The notes: a model not told the origin generated them from the sequence alone. A stretch of DNA of 64,000 bases from Nostoc sp. ATCC 53789 (GCF_009873495.1 NZ_CP046703.1:6848501-6912500); one strand, 5' to 3'. Counted from the first letter of the stretch, positions 16,832 through 26,309 are shown. Numbers and translations are program-made.

Positions 16832-17878
16832 GTGAAAGCACAGGTATTTAGAGGCGTTAATCAACTGTCTTACGAAGATATCCCAGTCCCAACTGTGGAA
16901 CCAGATGAAGTGCTGGTACAGGTGCGGGTTGTGGGATTGTGTCAGTCAGATATTAAGAAAATTCGTTATCCACTATATGAACCGCCGCGTATTTTTGGAC
17001 ATGAAACTGCCGGCACGATCGCAGCAATAGGCAATAATGTCAAAGGTTGGCAAGTTGGACAACGTGTAGCGGTGATGCACCACATCCCTTGTATGCGTTG
17101 CGCCTACTGCCTAAATGATAATTTCTCTATGTGCGATGTTTACAAAAACATCTCCACAACCGCAGGCTTTAACGCCAGTGGTGGCGGTTTTGCCGATTAT
17201 GTCAAGGTTCCTGGACATATTGTGGAAAATGGTGGGTTAATTTCCATCCCGGATAATATTAGTTTTGAAGAAGCAAGTTTTGTAGAACCAACTAACTGCT
17301 GCTTGAAGGCAGTGAGAAAAGCTCAAATTGCTCCAGGACAAACTGTGTTAGTTACTGGTGCTGGGCCAATTGGGTTAATGTTCATTATGTTGGTGAAGTA
17401 TTTCGGAGCAAAAGCGATCGCTACTGATTTACTACCCTCTAGAATTGATAAAGCTTTGAGTGTCGGTGCAGAGGCGGCTTTTGATGCACGCGATCCCGAT
17501 TTACCTGCCAAAATCTCTGCCTTAACTGGTGGACTAGGTGTTGATGTTACTTTGCTGGCTGTTCCCAGTGAAAAAGCCTTCTTTCAAGCACTTGATAGTA
17601 CCCGCAAAGGCGGTAAAATCTTATTTTTCGCTGAATTTCCTGATGAGGTGGAAATTCCTATCAACCCAAATATCCTCTACCGTCGAGAAATTGACTTGAT
17701 CGGCAGTTATAGCTCATCTTATCGGCTTCAGAGTTTATCAGCCGATATTGTGTTTAATCAGCGAATTGATGTAAAAGCTTTGATTAGCGATCGCTATCCA
17801 TTAAAAGATTTATCAGCAGCTGTTGAGCAAGCGATCGCACCTACGCCGGATACTTATAAAATCTTAATTTATCCGTAA
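16832..17878 (+). CDS. zinc-dependent alcohol dehydrogenase family protein
   Basis: A 348-residue medium-chain dehydrogenase. Catalytic zinc ligands sit in VGLCQSD and GHE. The structural zinc lobe is CMRCAYCLNDNFSMC, with all four cysteines. The NAD-binding turn is VTGAGPIGLMF. The sequence resembles sorbitol and threonine dehydrogenases, so a polyol or amino-alcohol substrate is plausible but unproven. Translation begins at a GTG preceded by a G-rich AGTGGGG. The 21-bp tandem repeat array lies directly downstream. Confidence 0.87.
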   Translation: MKAQVFRGVNQLSYEDIPVPTVEPDEVLVQVRVVGLCQSDIKKIRYPLYEPPRIFGHETAGTIAAIGNNVKGWQVGQRVAVMHHIPCMRCAYCLNDNFSMCDVYKNISTTAGFNASGGGFADYVKVPGHIVENGGLISIPDNISFEEASFVEPTNCCLKAVRKAQIAPGQTVLVTGAGPIGLMFIMLVKYFGAKAIATDLLPSRIDKALSVGAEAAFDARDPDLPAKISALTGGLGVDVTLLAVPSEKAFFQALDSTRKGGKILFFAEFPDEVEIPINPNILYRREIDLIGSYSSSYRLQSLSADIVFNQRIDVKALISDRYPLKDLSAAVEQAIAPTPDTYKILIYP

Positions 17879-17943
17879 AAGGAAGATTAGGGAGATAGGA
17901 GAGTGTTAAAACTAGGAGTTTAAAGTTCTGTCTGAGATTCAGC

Positions 17944-18195
17944 TACGAAGCTAAAAGGTTCAACGATGGAGCTAAAAGGTTCAACGATGGAGCTAAAAGG
18001 TTCAACGATGGAGCTAAAAGGTTCAACGATGGAGCTAAAAGGTTCAACGACGAAGCTCAAAGGTTCAACGACGAAGCTAAAAGGTTCAACGATGGAGCTA
18101 AAAGGTTCAACGACGAAGCTAAAAGGTTCAACGGCGAAGCTCAAAGGTTCAACGATGAAGCTCAAAGGTTCAACGATGAAGCTCAAAGGTTCAAA
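17944..18195. repeat. 12-copy 21-bp tandem repeat
   Basis: Twelve units of 21 bp carry AAGGTTCAA at a fixed 21-base step from 17955 to 18186, with minor variation (GATGGAGCTAA, GACGAAGCTAA, GATGAAGCTCA). Because 21 is a multiple of three, open frames run through it on both strands; the plus-strand frame would read MELKGST heptads. It ends 63 bases before the phosphate-permease start. Whether it is translated, structural, or neutral is open. Confidence 0.9.
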
Positions 18196-18258
18196 GTTCA
18201 CCCTTAAAAACTCAAGTTTCATCCTCATTTCTCTCACTTTCCTCTTGTCCCTAACAAC

Positions 18259-19518
18259 ATGCTTATTACCCTACTTTTCGTCGCTCTACTAGCTTTCTAC
18301 GTCGCCTGGAATCTCGGAGCAAACGATGTCGCTAACGCGATGGGAACCTCTGTAGGTTCCAAAGCTGTCACCCTCAAACAAGCGATAATTATCGCTGGGG
18401 TATTAGAGTTTACGGGTGCTGTGTTGTTTGGACATGAGGTAACGGAAACTCTCGCAACGAAAATTGCTAATCCCGCCTTATTCGCAGCTACACCCCAAAT
18501 ATTAGTTACTGGGATGGTAACGGTACTAATTTCCTGTGGTGTGTGGTTGCAAATTGCCACATCACGCGGTTTACCAGTTTCATCTTCTCATGCGGTTGTT
18601 GGTGCGATCGCAGGATTTAGTTGGGTAGCTTTAGGAGTAGGTGCAATTGATTGGGCATCAATTGGCTTAATTAGCATTGGCTGGGTTTTAACGCCGTTAA
18701 TTAGTGGTGCGATCGCTGCTTTATTTTATAGTCAAATCAAGCACTGGATTTTAGACCAACCCAATCAAGTAGTCCAGTTACAAGAATGGATTCCCTGGTT
18801 GAGTACTGCGCTGCTAGGTGTATTCGGCGTAATTGTATTACCATCGCTGACTCAACCGCTAACCAATTTTGTAATTGAGCAAGTTGGTTTTACAATCCCT
18901 TCTCATGACATCCCGCTTTTAACGGGTGCAGTAGCAGCTGTTGGACTCACAATCATTAGTTGGCGACAATTGGGAGATAAGAGAGACAAGGGAGAAATAC
19001 TTCCAAATCCTGTAGAAAGATTATTCGCCCGATTCCAACTACTAAGTGCTTGCTTTGTCGCCTTTGCTCACGGTTCTAATGATGTGGGAAATGCGATCGC
19101 TCCTTTAGCTGCGATCGTCTACATCAATCGCACTGGTAGCGTACCTACAGATGGTCTTACCATTCCCCTTTGGATTTTAATCCTTGGCGGTGCTGGTATT
19201 GTTGGTGGTTTAGCTGTTTGGGGTAAAAAAGTCATTGCCACTATTGGCGAAAACATTATTGTCTTGCAACCTAGTAGTGGATTTTGTGCCGAACTTGCTA
19301 CTGCTACCACCATCCTCATCGCCTCTCGCTTAGGTTTACCAGTCTCCACATCCCACGCTCTCGTCGGCGGTGTCGTTGGTATTGGACTAGTGCAAAATAT
19401 TAAGTCGATTAAGTTCCAGACACTAAAAGGTATTGCTGCTGCATGGCTAATTACAATCCCTGTGAGTGCTTTACTTAGCGCTGCCATTTTTAGCATCGCC
19501 CGAATTTTATTCCGCTAA
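18259..19518 (+). CDS. inorganic phosphate transporter, PiT family
   Basis: A 419-residue inner-membrane permease with about ten hydrophobic segments. It carries the two inverted signature repeats of the family, GANDVANAMGTSVGS near residue 20 and HGSNDVGNAIAPLAA near residue 270. The paired ATSRGLPVSSSHAVVGAI and ASRLGLPVSTSHALVGGV segments are also present. PiT proteins import phosphate with protons or sodium, and some move sulfate. It directly follows the 21-bp repeat array, with no other gene between. Confidence 0.94.
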   Translation: MLITLLFVALLAFYVAWNLGANDVANAMGTSVGSKAVTLKQAIIIAGVLEFTGAVLFGHEVTETLATKIANPALFAATPQILVTGMVTVLISCGVWLQIATSRGLPVSSSHAVVGAIAGFSWVALGVGAIDWASIGLISIGWVLTPLISGAIAALFYSQIKHWILDQPNQVVQLQEWIPWLSTALLGVFGVIVLPSLTQPLTNFVIEQVGFTIPSHDIPLLTGAVAAVGLTIISWRQLGDKRDKGEILPNPVERLFARFQLLSACFVAFAHGSNDVGNAIAPLAAIVYINRTGSVPTDGLTIPLWILILGGAGIVGGLAVWGKKVIATIGENIIVLQPSSGFCAELATATTILIASRLGLPVSTSHALVGGVVGIGLVQNIKSIKFQTLKGIAAAWLITIPVSALLSAAIFSIARILFR

Positions 19519-20134
19519 GAATTATTAATCTTTTCCTAACTTTTCATCTACTAAATCTACTCAATGCAGAACCTAGACTGCAACAATGCCAAAAAAGCAT
19601 GTTTTTGCAGAATTGCTGCTCATTCATTAGAATGTTGTGCAGGGGATAGCGTAACTTTGAATTTCCACAGAAAGATACTTTAATCTCCATTTAGAGATAT
19701 AAACTGTCACACAAGTTACATTCCACAGAAATTTACAAATAGTTTCGCAAGGCAGATAACTTTCCGCCGAAGCACACGCATCTACAAGTCTTTGACAATT
19801 ACTATTGGTAGCAAAACACTGAAGAAGAATACAGAATTCAGAATTCGCGTTAGAGTCTCTGAAAGAGAAGGCTTTACGCTGCGCTATCCGCCAGTCGTAC
19901 AGAATTAATTCTGTTAGCGGTAGCGGGGCGTTTAGCCCATTCTGACTCCTGAATTCTGTTTTGATAAATATTTATTTGGAGTGAGATTTATTTAAAAGTA
20001 AAAATCTCATTAGCAAATATTATATTGATGTACATGAAACGGATCAAAAATAAAAAAGGTATCATTTCAAGCTAGTTACAGCCATACGACAATCTAAAAT
20101 CGTTCGACTGAGGAAAACCGGAGTCCAAAATCGA
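19519..20134. other. gene-free stretch with a dispersed repeat
   Basis: No gene is seen. The central part is the repeat at 19831-19960. The AT-rich remainder probably holds the promoter of the downstream genes. Confidence 0.45.
19831..19960. repeat. second copy of the 645-892 repeat family
   Basis: The ends are inverted ACAGAATTCAG/CTGAATTCTGT words. An internal 28-bp word at 19864-19891 is the exact inverse of 695-722. The arrangement is shorter than at 645-892. Confidence 0.6.
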
Positions 20135-20350
20135 ATGGCTAAATACTTAATCAATGCTGAAAAAATACTGATTATTAAGCAGCAAGGTACATTTGGTGCT
20201 TTGCCAAGTTGTGTTCAGTATGACAGAATTACGTTGAAATGCGGAAGTGCTGTTAAAATTTTTAATTTATCTGACAAAATACAGGAAATTAGGATGAGCG
20301 CCAATAAAGCGTACCGGAAGCAGCTTTATCGTCAAGGTGTTAGAGGTTAG
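20135..20350 (+). CDS. small hypothetical protein
   Basis: An open frame of 71 codons ends six bases before the next gene, so it may be its leader or an operon partner. The product is basic (MAKYLINAEKILIIKQQG at the start, AYRKQLYRQGVRG at the end) and matches nothing I know. A GGAG lies about 12 bases before the ATG. It could equally be chance. Confidence 0.35.
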   Translation: MAKYLINAEKILIIKQQGTFGALPSCVQYDRITLKCGSAVKIFNLSDKIQEIRMSANKAYRKQLYRQGVRG

Positions 20351-20356
20351 AAGCTA

Positions 20357-22696
20357 ATGGGGCGATTCGAGAAGCAACCAGAAAACCCAAGAGTCAGAGG
20401 CGAGCTATCTAGAGCAGCAGAAAATGCTCTTTGGGCTGTAGTTGAAGACTTAGAAAATCTTCAGCAGAATGTCCTCAGAGCGTTGCAGGAAGATGTAAAG
20501 CGACTTCAGTCAGAAAAAAATCGGTTATCCGATGAGATTCAAGGCTTGGTAGAGGAAAAAGAGCATTTACAACAAGTGCGCCAAATCACCGAACAGCAAG
20601 TCTTAATTCGTCAACTGGCAGAAGTTCTGGCAAAACATATATCTTCACAACTGCAATCCTCTCTGACAAATTTAGCTAACCAAAGCATAGAGGGTAAGTC
20701 TTACGAACAAGCTGCGCTGAAGTCCGCTGAAGTGAGCAGCAATGTAGTAGGTGAAATCAATGAAAAAGTCGAACACATGTTTGACAGCCTGGATGACACC
20801 GTTACTGTTACTTTTAACTCGCTGCAACAGGAGCTAAAAAACTATCAAAGTAATCTTTCCCAACAGTTGTCACGGATGTATAGCCAGCAACAGCAAGGGG
20901 AAACGATTTTGGCGGAGTTTGTTAACCGCCTGCATGGAGAACTAGAAAAAACTATAGAAGAAACTTCACGCAAACCAGCAGCAGGTACGCCTACTGTTAT
21001 ACAGTTTACTGAGCCAGAAAAAAACAATCCTTCTGAGACATCCCCACCAACCTTTAGCGAAGTAGTAAAAAATTCCTCTGAGCCAATTTCCGCGATCCCG
21101 GATCAATTTTTAGAAGAAAGAGAAACCACATTAGAGCCTCCCGTTGTTAGAGAAAACACCGCGAATACAATTTCTGTCTCCATCAAAGACTTGTTGGAAA
21201 GAGAAATAACATCAGAGCCTCCCATTGTTAGAGAAAGTGCTGCGAACCCGATTTCTGTCCCTAGCAATGACTTGTCGGAAAGAGAAACAACATCAGAATC
21301 TCCCGTTGTTAGAGAAAACACCGCGAACCCGATTGCTGTCCCTATCAAAGACTTGTCGGCAAGAGAAACGACATCAGAGCCTACTACTCCTGTAGTTCCG
21401 CCATCGCAGGAAAACGCTTCTGAACCCATTTCTGTCCTCAATAAGGATTTGTCAGAAAGCGAAACAACACCAGAGCCTCCTATTGTATCTGTGCCAAAGC
21501 CAGAAGCAATACAACCTCAACCTTTACGAAGAAGAAACGCTACTGAACCAAATTCTGTGATCCGCAGAGTGTCGCAGAGCAAACCCAAATCTCCACCTTC
21601 GACTGCGCTAGAGCCGCAACCACCAGCAAAACCCTCAGAATCGCGATCGCCTAATTCTTCCGGCTTTTCGCAGTTGCAAGTCGGTTTCTTGTTGATTGTC
21701 TCATCGGCAGTGATATCGTCGCTTTACAACATAGCCATCAAGGTGATTTTCCACGAAGGTTCCCAAATTTTTGGAGTAGTAGATGTAGAACGCTTGCTAC
21801 CGCCGACTTTGGGCAATACTCTGTTGATTTTGACGCTCCGGTTTATGGTGGTAGTCCCACTGATGGTATTGCTATCACCTATGTTGCATCCAACACTATG
21901 GCAAGATTTAGAAAACTTGGCCGCTTCAGTGCGAGGAAATCCCACAGCAGCTAATACAGCTACCAAGCGGATTTTGCTATTGTCGGTTGTGAGTGGGTGC
22001 TTTTTGTTCTTGTCTCAGGTGCTAATCTACATTGCGATCGCTCAAGTCACAACTGGAATGGCGATCGCACTGTTCTTTATCTATCCGATGGTTAGTGGGC
22101 TATTGTCGTGGTTTCTGTTCCGCGATCGGCCTACCACATTCCGCTTCGGTGCGATCGCTGCCATTTGCTGCGGTGAATTGTTAGTTTTAGGAGGTTCTCC
22201 CAACACCAGTATGGGTAATCCTTCACTAGGAGGCAGCACCGCCCTTCTTTCGGGCGTAGCTTTTGCTGCCTACATAATTCTGACACGGGTATGTGCTAGC
22301 AAACTGCATCCCGTCACTTTTACCTTAATTAACTTCGTTACCATGTTGTTGTTGAGTTTTATCTGCTTGATGTTACCTTTACCAAGCAATTGGAACTTGA
22401 TAGTTTTTGACTCATCTAAAATGCTAGAACTGGTTTTAAGCGCATTTATCTTGGGTGTGCTGACTCTTGCTGGCTATTTGCTGAACAATGTTGGTATCAG
22501 TAAATTAGGTGCTTCGCGATCGGCAATTATCGGTGGTAGCATCCCAGTTTTAACCGTGATTTTTGCTGGGTTAATCATTCAAGAAAATTTAGAGATTGTG
22601 CAAATTCTGGGAGTGTTGTTAGTAACCTTTGGCGCTGCTGCTTTCAGCCTAGAAACGATGCGAAATCAGTCTAAACCCTCCAGTAACACGAATTAA
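20357..22696 (+). CDS. EamA/DMT transporter with long coiled-coil N-terminal extension
   Basis: A 779-residue fusion. Residues about 20-210 are charged heptad-like helices (VKRLQSEKNRLSDEI, QQELKNYQSNLSQQLSRM), so a coiled coil. Residues about 220-430 are Pro/Glu/Ser/Thr-rich and contain four to five imperfect 27-residue repeats of the LSERETTSEPPVVREN type. From about 435 the protein becomes a ten-helix membrane domain of the EamA (drug/metabolite transporter) type, with two EamA halves. Ordinary EamA proteins are about 300 residues, so the cytoplasmic extension more than doubles the length. The transported substrate is unknown. A strong terminator follows at 22781. Confidence 0.85.
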   Translation: MGRFEKQPENPRVRGELSRAAENALWAVVEDLENLQQNVLRALQEDVKRLQSEKNRLSDEIQGLVEEKEHLQQVRQITEQQVLIRQLAEVLAKHISSQLQSSLTNLANQSIEGKSYEQAALKSAEVSSNVVGEINEKVEHMFDSLDDTVTVTFNSLQQELKNYQSNLSQQLSRMYSQQQQGETILAEFVNRLHGELEKTIEETSRKPAAGTPTVIQFTEPEKNNPSETSPPTFSEVVKNSSEPISAIPDQFLEERETTLEPPVVRENTANTISVSIKDLLEREITSEPPIVRESAANPISVPSNDLSERETTSESPVVRENTANPIAVPIKDLSARETTSEPTTPVVPPSQENASEPISVLNKDLSESETTPEPPIVSVPKPEAIQPQPLRRRNATEPNSVIRRVSQSKPKSPPSTALEPQPPAKPSESRSPNSSGFSQLQVGFLLIVSSAVISSLYNIAIKVIFHEGSQIFGVVDVERLLPPTLGNTLLILTLRFMVVVPLMVLLSPMLHPTLWQDLENLAASVRGNPTAANTATKRILLLSVVSGCFLFLSQVLIYIAIAQVTTGMAIALFFIYPMVSGLLSWFLFRDRPTTFRFGAIAAICCGELLVLGGSPNTSMGNPSLGGSTALLSGVAFAAYIILTRVCASKLHPVTFTLINFVTMLLLSFICLMLPLPSNWNLIVFDSSKMLELVLSAFILGVLTLAGYLLNNVGISKLGASRSAIIGGSIPVLTVIFAGLIIQENLEIVQILGVLLVTFGAAAFSLETMRNQSKPSSNTN

Positions 22697-22780
22697 ATGG
22701 CGAGTTTAATCAGTTTGGGTGTAATGGGTGCTAGTTTACCTTCTATCACTTTCACCATCAATCCTGACCCTAATCCGCCC

Positions 22781-22824
22781 AAGATCCCCGAATTCTAAAA
22801 AGAATTCGGGGATCTTGAGTTTTT
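22781..22824 (+). terminator. intrinsic terminator after the DMT gene
   Basis: A perfect 16-bp stem (22781-22796 with 22801-22816; core GATCCCCGAATTC) around four A residues, followed by a T-run at 22820-22824. Confidence 0.8.
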
Positions 22825-22910
22825 ACGGATAATTTAGGACTGCCGGATAGGTGCAGATAATACTTAATACAATACGCTTGGGTTAAGGCTAAAAACTAAA
22901 ACTGGCGTAG

Positions 22911-23026
22911 TGGTCTATCGCAAAAGTTTTGATAGGTTTGTAGTAAGCACTTTAGTGCTTGAATATTTGAGGACTAAAGTCCTCACTACAAACGTATTTA
23001 CCACTCATAACTAATGCGATAGACCA
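22911..23026. mobile_element. MITE-like element, TGGTCTATCGCA ends
   Basis: A 116-bp unit with exact 12-base terminal inverted repeats, TGGTCTATCGCA and TGCGATAGACCA. It is flanked on both sides by GTAG, a candidate 4-bp target duplication. Inside lie the palindromes AAGCACTTTAGTGCTT and GAGGACTAAAGTCCTC. A related copy lies at 49025-49146. Confidence 0.75.
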
Positions 23027-23161
23027 GTAGTGGTTCATGTCATTAATTTTGACGAGTAGATAAATTCTTCAATTTCTCTTCTTTCCCTCTTCCTTCTCTG
23101 CGAGACCTGCGCGATCGCGGTTCGTTCTCTTATCTCTCAAATTTAATGGGACAGACAGGAA

Positions 23162-23230
23162 GGTTGGGTTGAGGAACGAAACCCAACATTATTAAGGCTT
23201 TGTTGGATAACGCTTACACTCAACCCAACC
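23162..23230. repeat. hairpin repeat, GGTTGGGTTGAG
   Basis: GGTTGGGTTGAG at 23162-23173 is matched by its exact inverse at 23219-23230, with a nested ACCCAACA/TGTTGG pairing. This is a common cyanobacterial intergenic hairpin type. Confidence 0.65.
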
Positions 23231-23489
23231 CACGAATCCGGGGATTAGGTATGTATTCCATGCAATTGAGAACCACTCTCGTTGAGCCAAGAGTAATCAA
23301 AATAACTTGACTTGTAATATATTTTTAGCAATTTAGCCTGATACAGATAGGGAAAACACGTATATATAAGCAGTACGAGTAGTACTGACTCAAGCAATTG
23401 AGCGCAAGTACTTGCTCAAACAGGAAATTTGCAAGGAGTGAAGACCATTGCAGCATATTTTGGAACTAGAAGATGAAAAAGTAGTAGAA

Positions 23490-23512
23490 GGGTTGAGAGT
23501 AACCCGTTTTTT
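23490..23512 (+). terminator. possible intrinsic terminator in the hetR leader region
   Basis: GGGTT pairs with AACCC around GAGAGT, and GTTTTTT follows. The stem is only 5 bp. It lies 1.4 kb before hetR and could end a short transcript that starts near 23350-23430. An AAGGAG at 23432 precedes a possible TTG start at 23448. Confidence 0.4.
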
Positions 23513-23651
23513 AAGGTACATGAATACATGGAGCGATCGCGCCCATAAAACAGCCAGTCCTTTTATCCTACGAAAAGCCCTGCGAGTAAGGCGAAATTCA
23601 AAATGCCTTGTTTGTATGTTTTTGAGGTTGACGAGATGGTATCTTTATTAA

Positions 23652-24908
23652 TGCCTTTGTGTCCTCGTCAACTTAGTCTGCGTAGGCGTAGCCCACCGTA
23701 GGTATCGCCTAGATACTTAGAGAAAGATGCTGATATTGTAGTTGCCTGCGGATTCTCGTCTTTTTTTAGTAACACGCTATCTACGCAATTACAGTCTCGC
23801 AAGTATATAAAACAGCGCTGTCAAAATATGCTTTCAAGTAGCCGATGAATTAGTTAAATCATGGAATTTTAAAATTCTTTCATGAAAAAAATATAATTCC
23901 ATTGAAAAACAATCTCTAAATAATCATCAAATTGAATCCAATATGTTTTATTATATATATGCCTATTAACTAATTTTTCGCTGATTAACACGAGCAAAAA
24001 AGCCTCATAGCTATGCGATTCAGTCTGAATCAATCGCAGCTTTCTGTGTCAAATCATCAACACAATAAAATAAATAAGACCTGAATTTAAAAGTCAAAAG
24101 AGAAATATCATCAAATCTTGATTTACTCAGAATAGAAAATATTTAAATAGTCATAATTTATAAACTTTAAAACACATAATTTTGTTCCAAAAGCAGAAAA
24201 GAATGGTATGATAAAAAGCGATATTTGAAAGAACAATAGGTACTTTAAAATTGGAATTAATTGATCTACTTGATGTCTACTATCTTCCCTCAAGCCAACG
24301 GCTTCTACTGCCGAGACATCACAGGAGGTTGTGAACGAAATGATAGTTCCTAACGAGCCGTTTGGCTCAACCTCTGAATGTTGCTACACCTGGTAAGCGG
24401 TTGCTTTTGAGATTACTCCCAACGATCTCCGACCACCTGTGTACTACAAATAATTCACCAAAGCTGAATATAAAGCATCTTTTTCGAGTAACAAATACCC
24501 CAGATGAACCACGCAAACTAGTTTTTACTCCGAGTCGGCATAGTGCCATAATTAGGTATAAGCAGTTTGATCTTGTTGCTCTTGAAAGATGAGAATAATC
24601 CCAGAGAAGTTAAAAGCTTTGTAGATTATTTGCAACACAGTTAACTTTTAGGAAGTAAACCGCCGTCAAGCTGAACTTAGTGATATCTATAATTTTCCAG
24701 TCAGATGCAGAGACAGTTACGGTAACAACGACTTAATCTGCCTGTGTACTAGAAAATATGCGAAAATGGTAGTTTGCACTACCGCCGATTTCATGGTTAT
24801 CGCATACTAATATAGTCTGAAGTGAAAAATAGGCTTCAGCCAGGTGTATACTACCTTATTCTCAATCGATTAAAAACTCTGTAAACGTGCTATTCAATTG
24901 TCTGTAAT
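23652..24908 (+). promoter_or_regulatory. long hetR upstream region
   Basis: About 1.25 kb without a credible gene lies before hetR, apart from two out-of-phase short frames at 24340-24592. In Anabaena PCC 7120 hetR is driven by several promoters up to about 730 bases upstream. The matching interval here would be about 24180-24908. A dispersed repeat sits at 23680-23709. I could not place NtcA or DIF-type motifs with confidence. Confidence 0.55.
24340..24592 (+). pseudogene. possible frameshifted small ORF in the hetR leader
   Basis: An AGGAGG at 24323-24328 stands 11 bases before an ATG at 24340, but that frame stops after 18 codons (MIVPNEPFGSTSECCYTW). The overlapping frame from 24362 stays open for 76 codons and contains TPDEPRKLVFTPSRHS. 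A single shift near CCGTTTGG would join them. I recognise no family. It may also be chance within a regulatory leader. Confidence 0.25.
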
Positions 24909-25808
24909 ATGAGTAACGACATAGATCTGATCAAACGTCTTGACCCCAGTGCGATGGATCAGATCATGCTTTATCTGGCTTTTAGTGCCATGCGGACGAG
25001 TGGGCACAGGCATGGGGCATTTTTAGACGCAGCCGCAACAGCAGCAAAGTGTGCAATTTACATGACCTATCTAGAGCAGGGACAAAACCTGCGAATGACA
25101 GGGCATCTGCACCACCTAGAGCCGAAACGAGTAAAAATTATTGTAGAAGAAGTCAGACAGGCGCTAACAGAAGGCAAACTGTTAAAAATGTTGGGTTCTC
25201 AAGAACCTCGCTATTTGATTCAATTGCCTTACGTCTGGCTAGAAAAGTATCCTTGGCAACCGGGGCGATCGCGCGTACCTGGTACAAGTCTGACAAGTGA
25301 AGAAAAAAGACAAATTGAGCAAAAACTGCCAAGTAACTTACCAGATGCCCAGTTAGTTAGCTCTTTTGAGTTTCTGGATTTGATTGAGTTTTTGCACAGG
25401 CGATCGCAAGAAGACTTGCCAACCGAACACCAAATGCCTTTGAGTGAAGCTTTGGGTGAGCATATCAAGCGTCGTCTACTCTACTCAGGCACAGTAACAC
25501 GTATAGATTCTCCTTGGGGAATGCCCTTCTACGCACTTACTCGTCCTTTTTACGCCCCAGCAGACGATCAAGAACGCACTTACATCATGGTAGAAGATAC
25601 CGCTCGGTATTTCCGCATGATGAAAAATTGGGCAGAACGGCGACGAAATGCCATGCGCTTATTAGAAGAACTTGATATTCTCCCTGAAAAAATGGAGCAA
25701 GCTATGGAAGAATTGGATGAAATTATCCGTGCTTGGGCAGATAAATATCATCAAGACGGTGGTATTGCAGTCGTCTTACAGACGGTTTTTGGTGAAAAAG
25801 AAGACTAG
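24909..25808 (+). CDS. hetR: heterocyst differentiation master regulator HetR
   Basis: A 299-residue DNA-binding regulator that switches vegetative cells to heterocysts when combined nitrogen is scarce. It also limits pattern through the PatS/HetN RGSGR signal. The sequence matches HetR end to end. Functionally studied residues are all present: C48, S152, S179, E222-R223 and the PatS-contact acids E253, E254 and D256. The N-terminal DNA-binding unit (about 1-98), flap (99-216) and hood (217-299) are intact. It is followed by the hairpins at 25828-25850 and 25925-25952. Its presence places the host among heterocyst-forming or related filamentous cyanobacteria. Confidence 0.99.
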   Translation: MSNDIDLIKRLDPSAMDQIMLYLAFSAMRTSGHRHGAFLDAAATAAKCAIYMTYLEQGQNLRMTGHLHHLEPKRVKIIVEEVRQALTEGKLLKMLGSQEPRYLIQLPYVWLEKYPWQPGRSRVPGTSLTSEEKRQIEQKLPSNLPDAQLVSSFEFLDLIEFLHRRSQEDLPTEHQMPLSEALGEHIKRRLLYSGTVTRIDSPWGMPFYALTRPFYAPADDQERTYIMVEDTARYFRMMKNWAERRRNAMRLLEELDILPEKMEQAMEELDEIIRAWADKYHQDGGIAVVLQTVFGEKED

Positions 25809-25827
25809 TAGCACTACGCAAAACTCA

Positions 25828-25850
25828 AAAAGCTTACTTTCTAAGCTTTT
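25828..25850 (+). terminator. hairpin just after hetR
   Basis: AAAAGCTTA pairs perfectly with TAAGCTTTT around CTTTC, 20 bases after the hetR stop. The arm itself supplies the T-run. Confidence 0.6.
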
Positions 25851-25924
25851 CACCGCTTTTGTCCCTTACTTAAAAGTAGGGGGATGATTGGTCTATTTAC
25901 ATTGTCATACTGTACTAATAGTAT

Positions 25925-25960
25925 AAAAGTCACAAAACTGCTTGTGACTTTTGTATTGTA
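25925..25960 (+). terminator. strong hairpin downstream of hetR
   Basis: AAAAGTCACAA pairs exactly with TTGTGACTTTT around a six-base loop, with a T-rich tail. It is probably the main transcription end of the hetR unit. Confidence 0.7.
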
Positions 25961-26054
25961 AGTATTTAGTTTGCATAATTTGCAAGCGTAAAGCAATTAT
26001 GACGGATTTTATTATATAAATATTGTTTCTTCAGTCAAGCTAGTTTTAACTCCA

Positions 26055-26309
26055 AGGGTATATTTTGCCAAGGTTAATCCTAACGGCACTAGCCAAACCT
26101 GTCCCAACTGCAACCACCACACGGGCAAAAAAGATTTAAATCAGAGAATTCATCTTTGTGGTGAGTGTGGATTCCAAACTGATAGAGACGTTGCTGGCGC
26201 TATGGTAGTGATGCAACGTGGACTTGCAGCCGTAGGGCATACGGTCAAGATTCTTGGCGAGGGGTTAAGCAGTAGCTCCCTTTTGACCCAAGAATCCCCC
26301 GTTTTATAA
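26055..26309 (+). pseudogene. C-terminal remnant of TnpB (IS200/IS605-type OrfB)
   Basis: An open frame from about 26055 to the TAA at 26307-26309 encodes only the end of a TnpB protein. It includes the zinc-ribbon pairs CPNC and CGEC and the RDVAGA catalytic-site segment (TDRDVAGAMVVMQRG). The start, the RuvC D and E residues and the helical domains are missing; the conserved NPNGTSQTCPNC run marks the join. The frame reads into the right-end hairpin at 26293-26320. It is a decayed insertion between hetR and a secreted-protein gene. Confidence 0.85.

Larger units (their letters stand above)
22825..23447. other. gene-free stretch with repeats
   Basis: No gene is seen. It holds the MITE-like element at 22911-23026 and a hairpin repeat at 23162-23230, plus an AT-rich end with the inverted pair AGTAC-GAGTA-GTACT near 23370. 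Confidence 0.45.

Noticed and set aside
17944..18195. CRISPR array
   Set aside because: Units of 21 bases are directly adjacent with no unique spacers, so this is a simple tandem repeat.
17920..18237. Minus-strand frame across the 21-bp array
   Set aside because: It exists only because the repeat period is a multiple of three; there is no start context or conserved content beyond the repeat.
23448..23651. 67-codon frame starting at TTG with an AAGGAG upstream
   Set aside because: A terminator-like hairpin lies inside it and the product matches nothing; kept only as part of the hetR leader observation.
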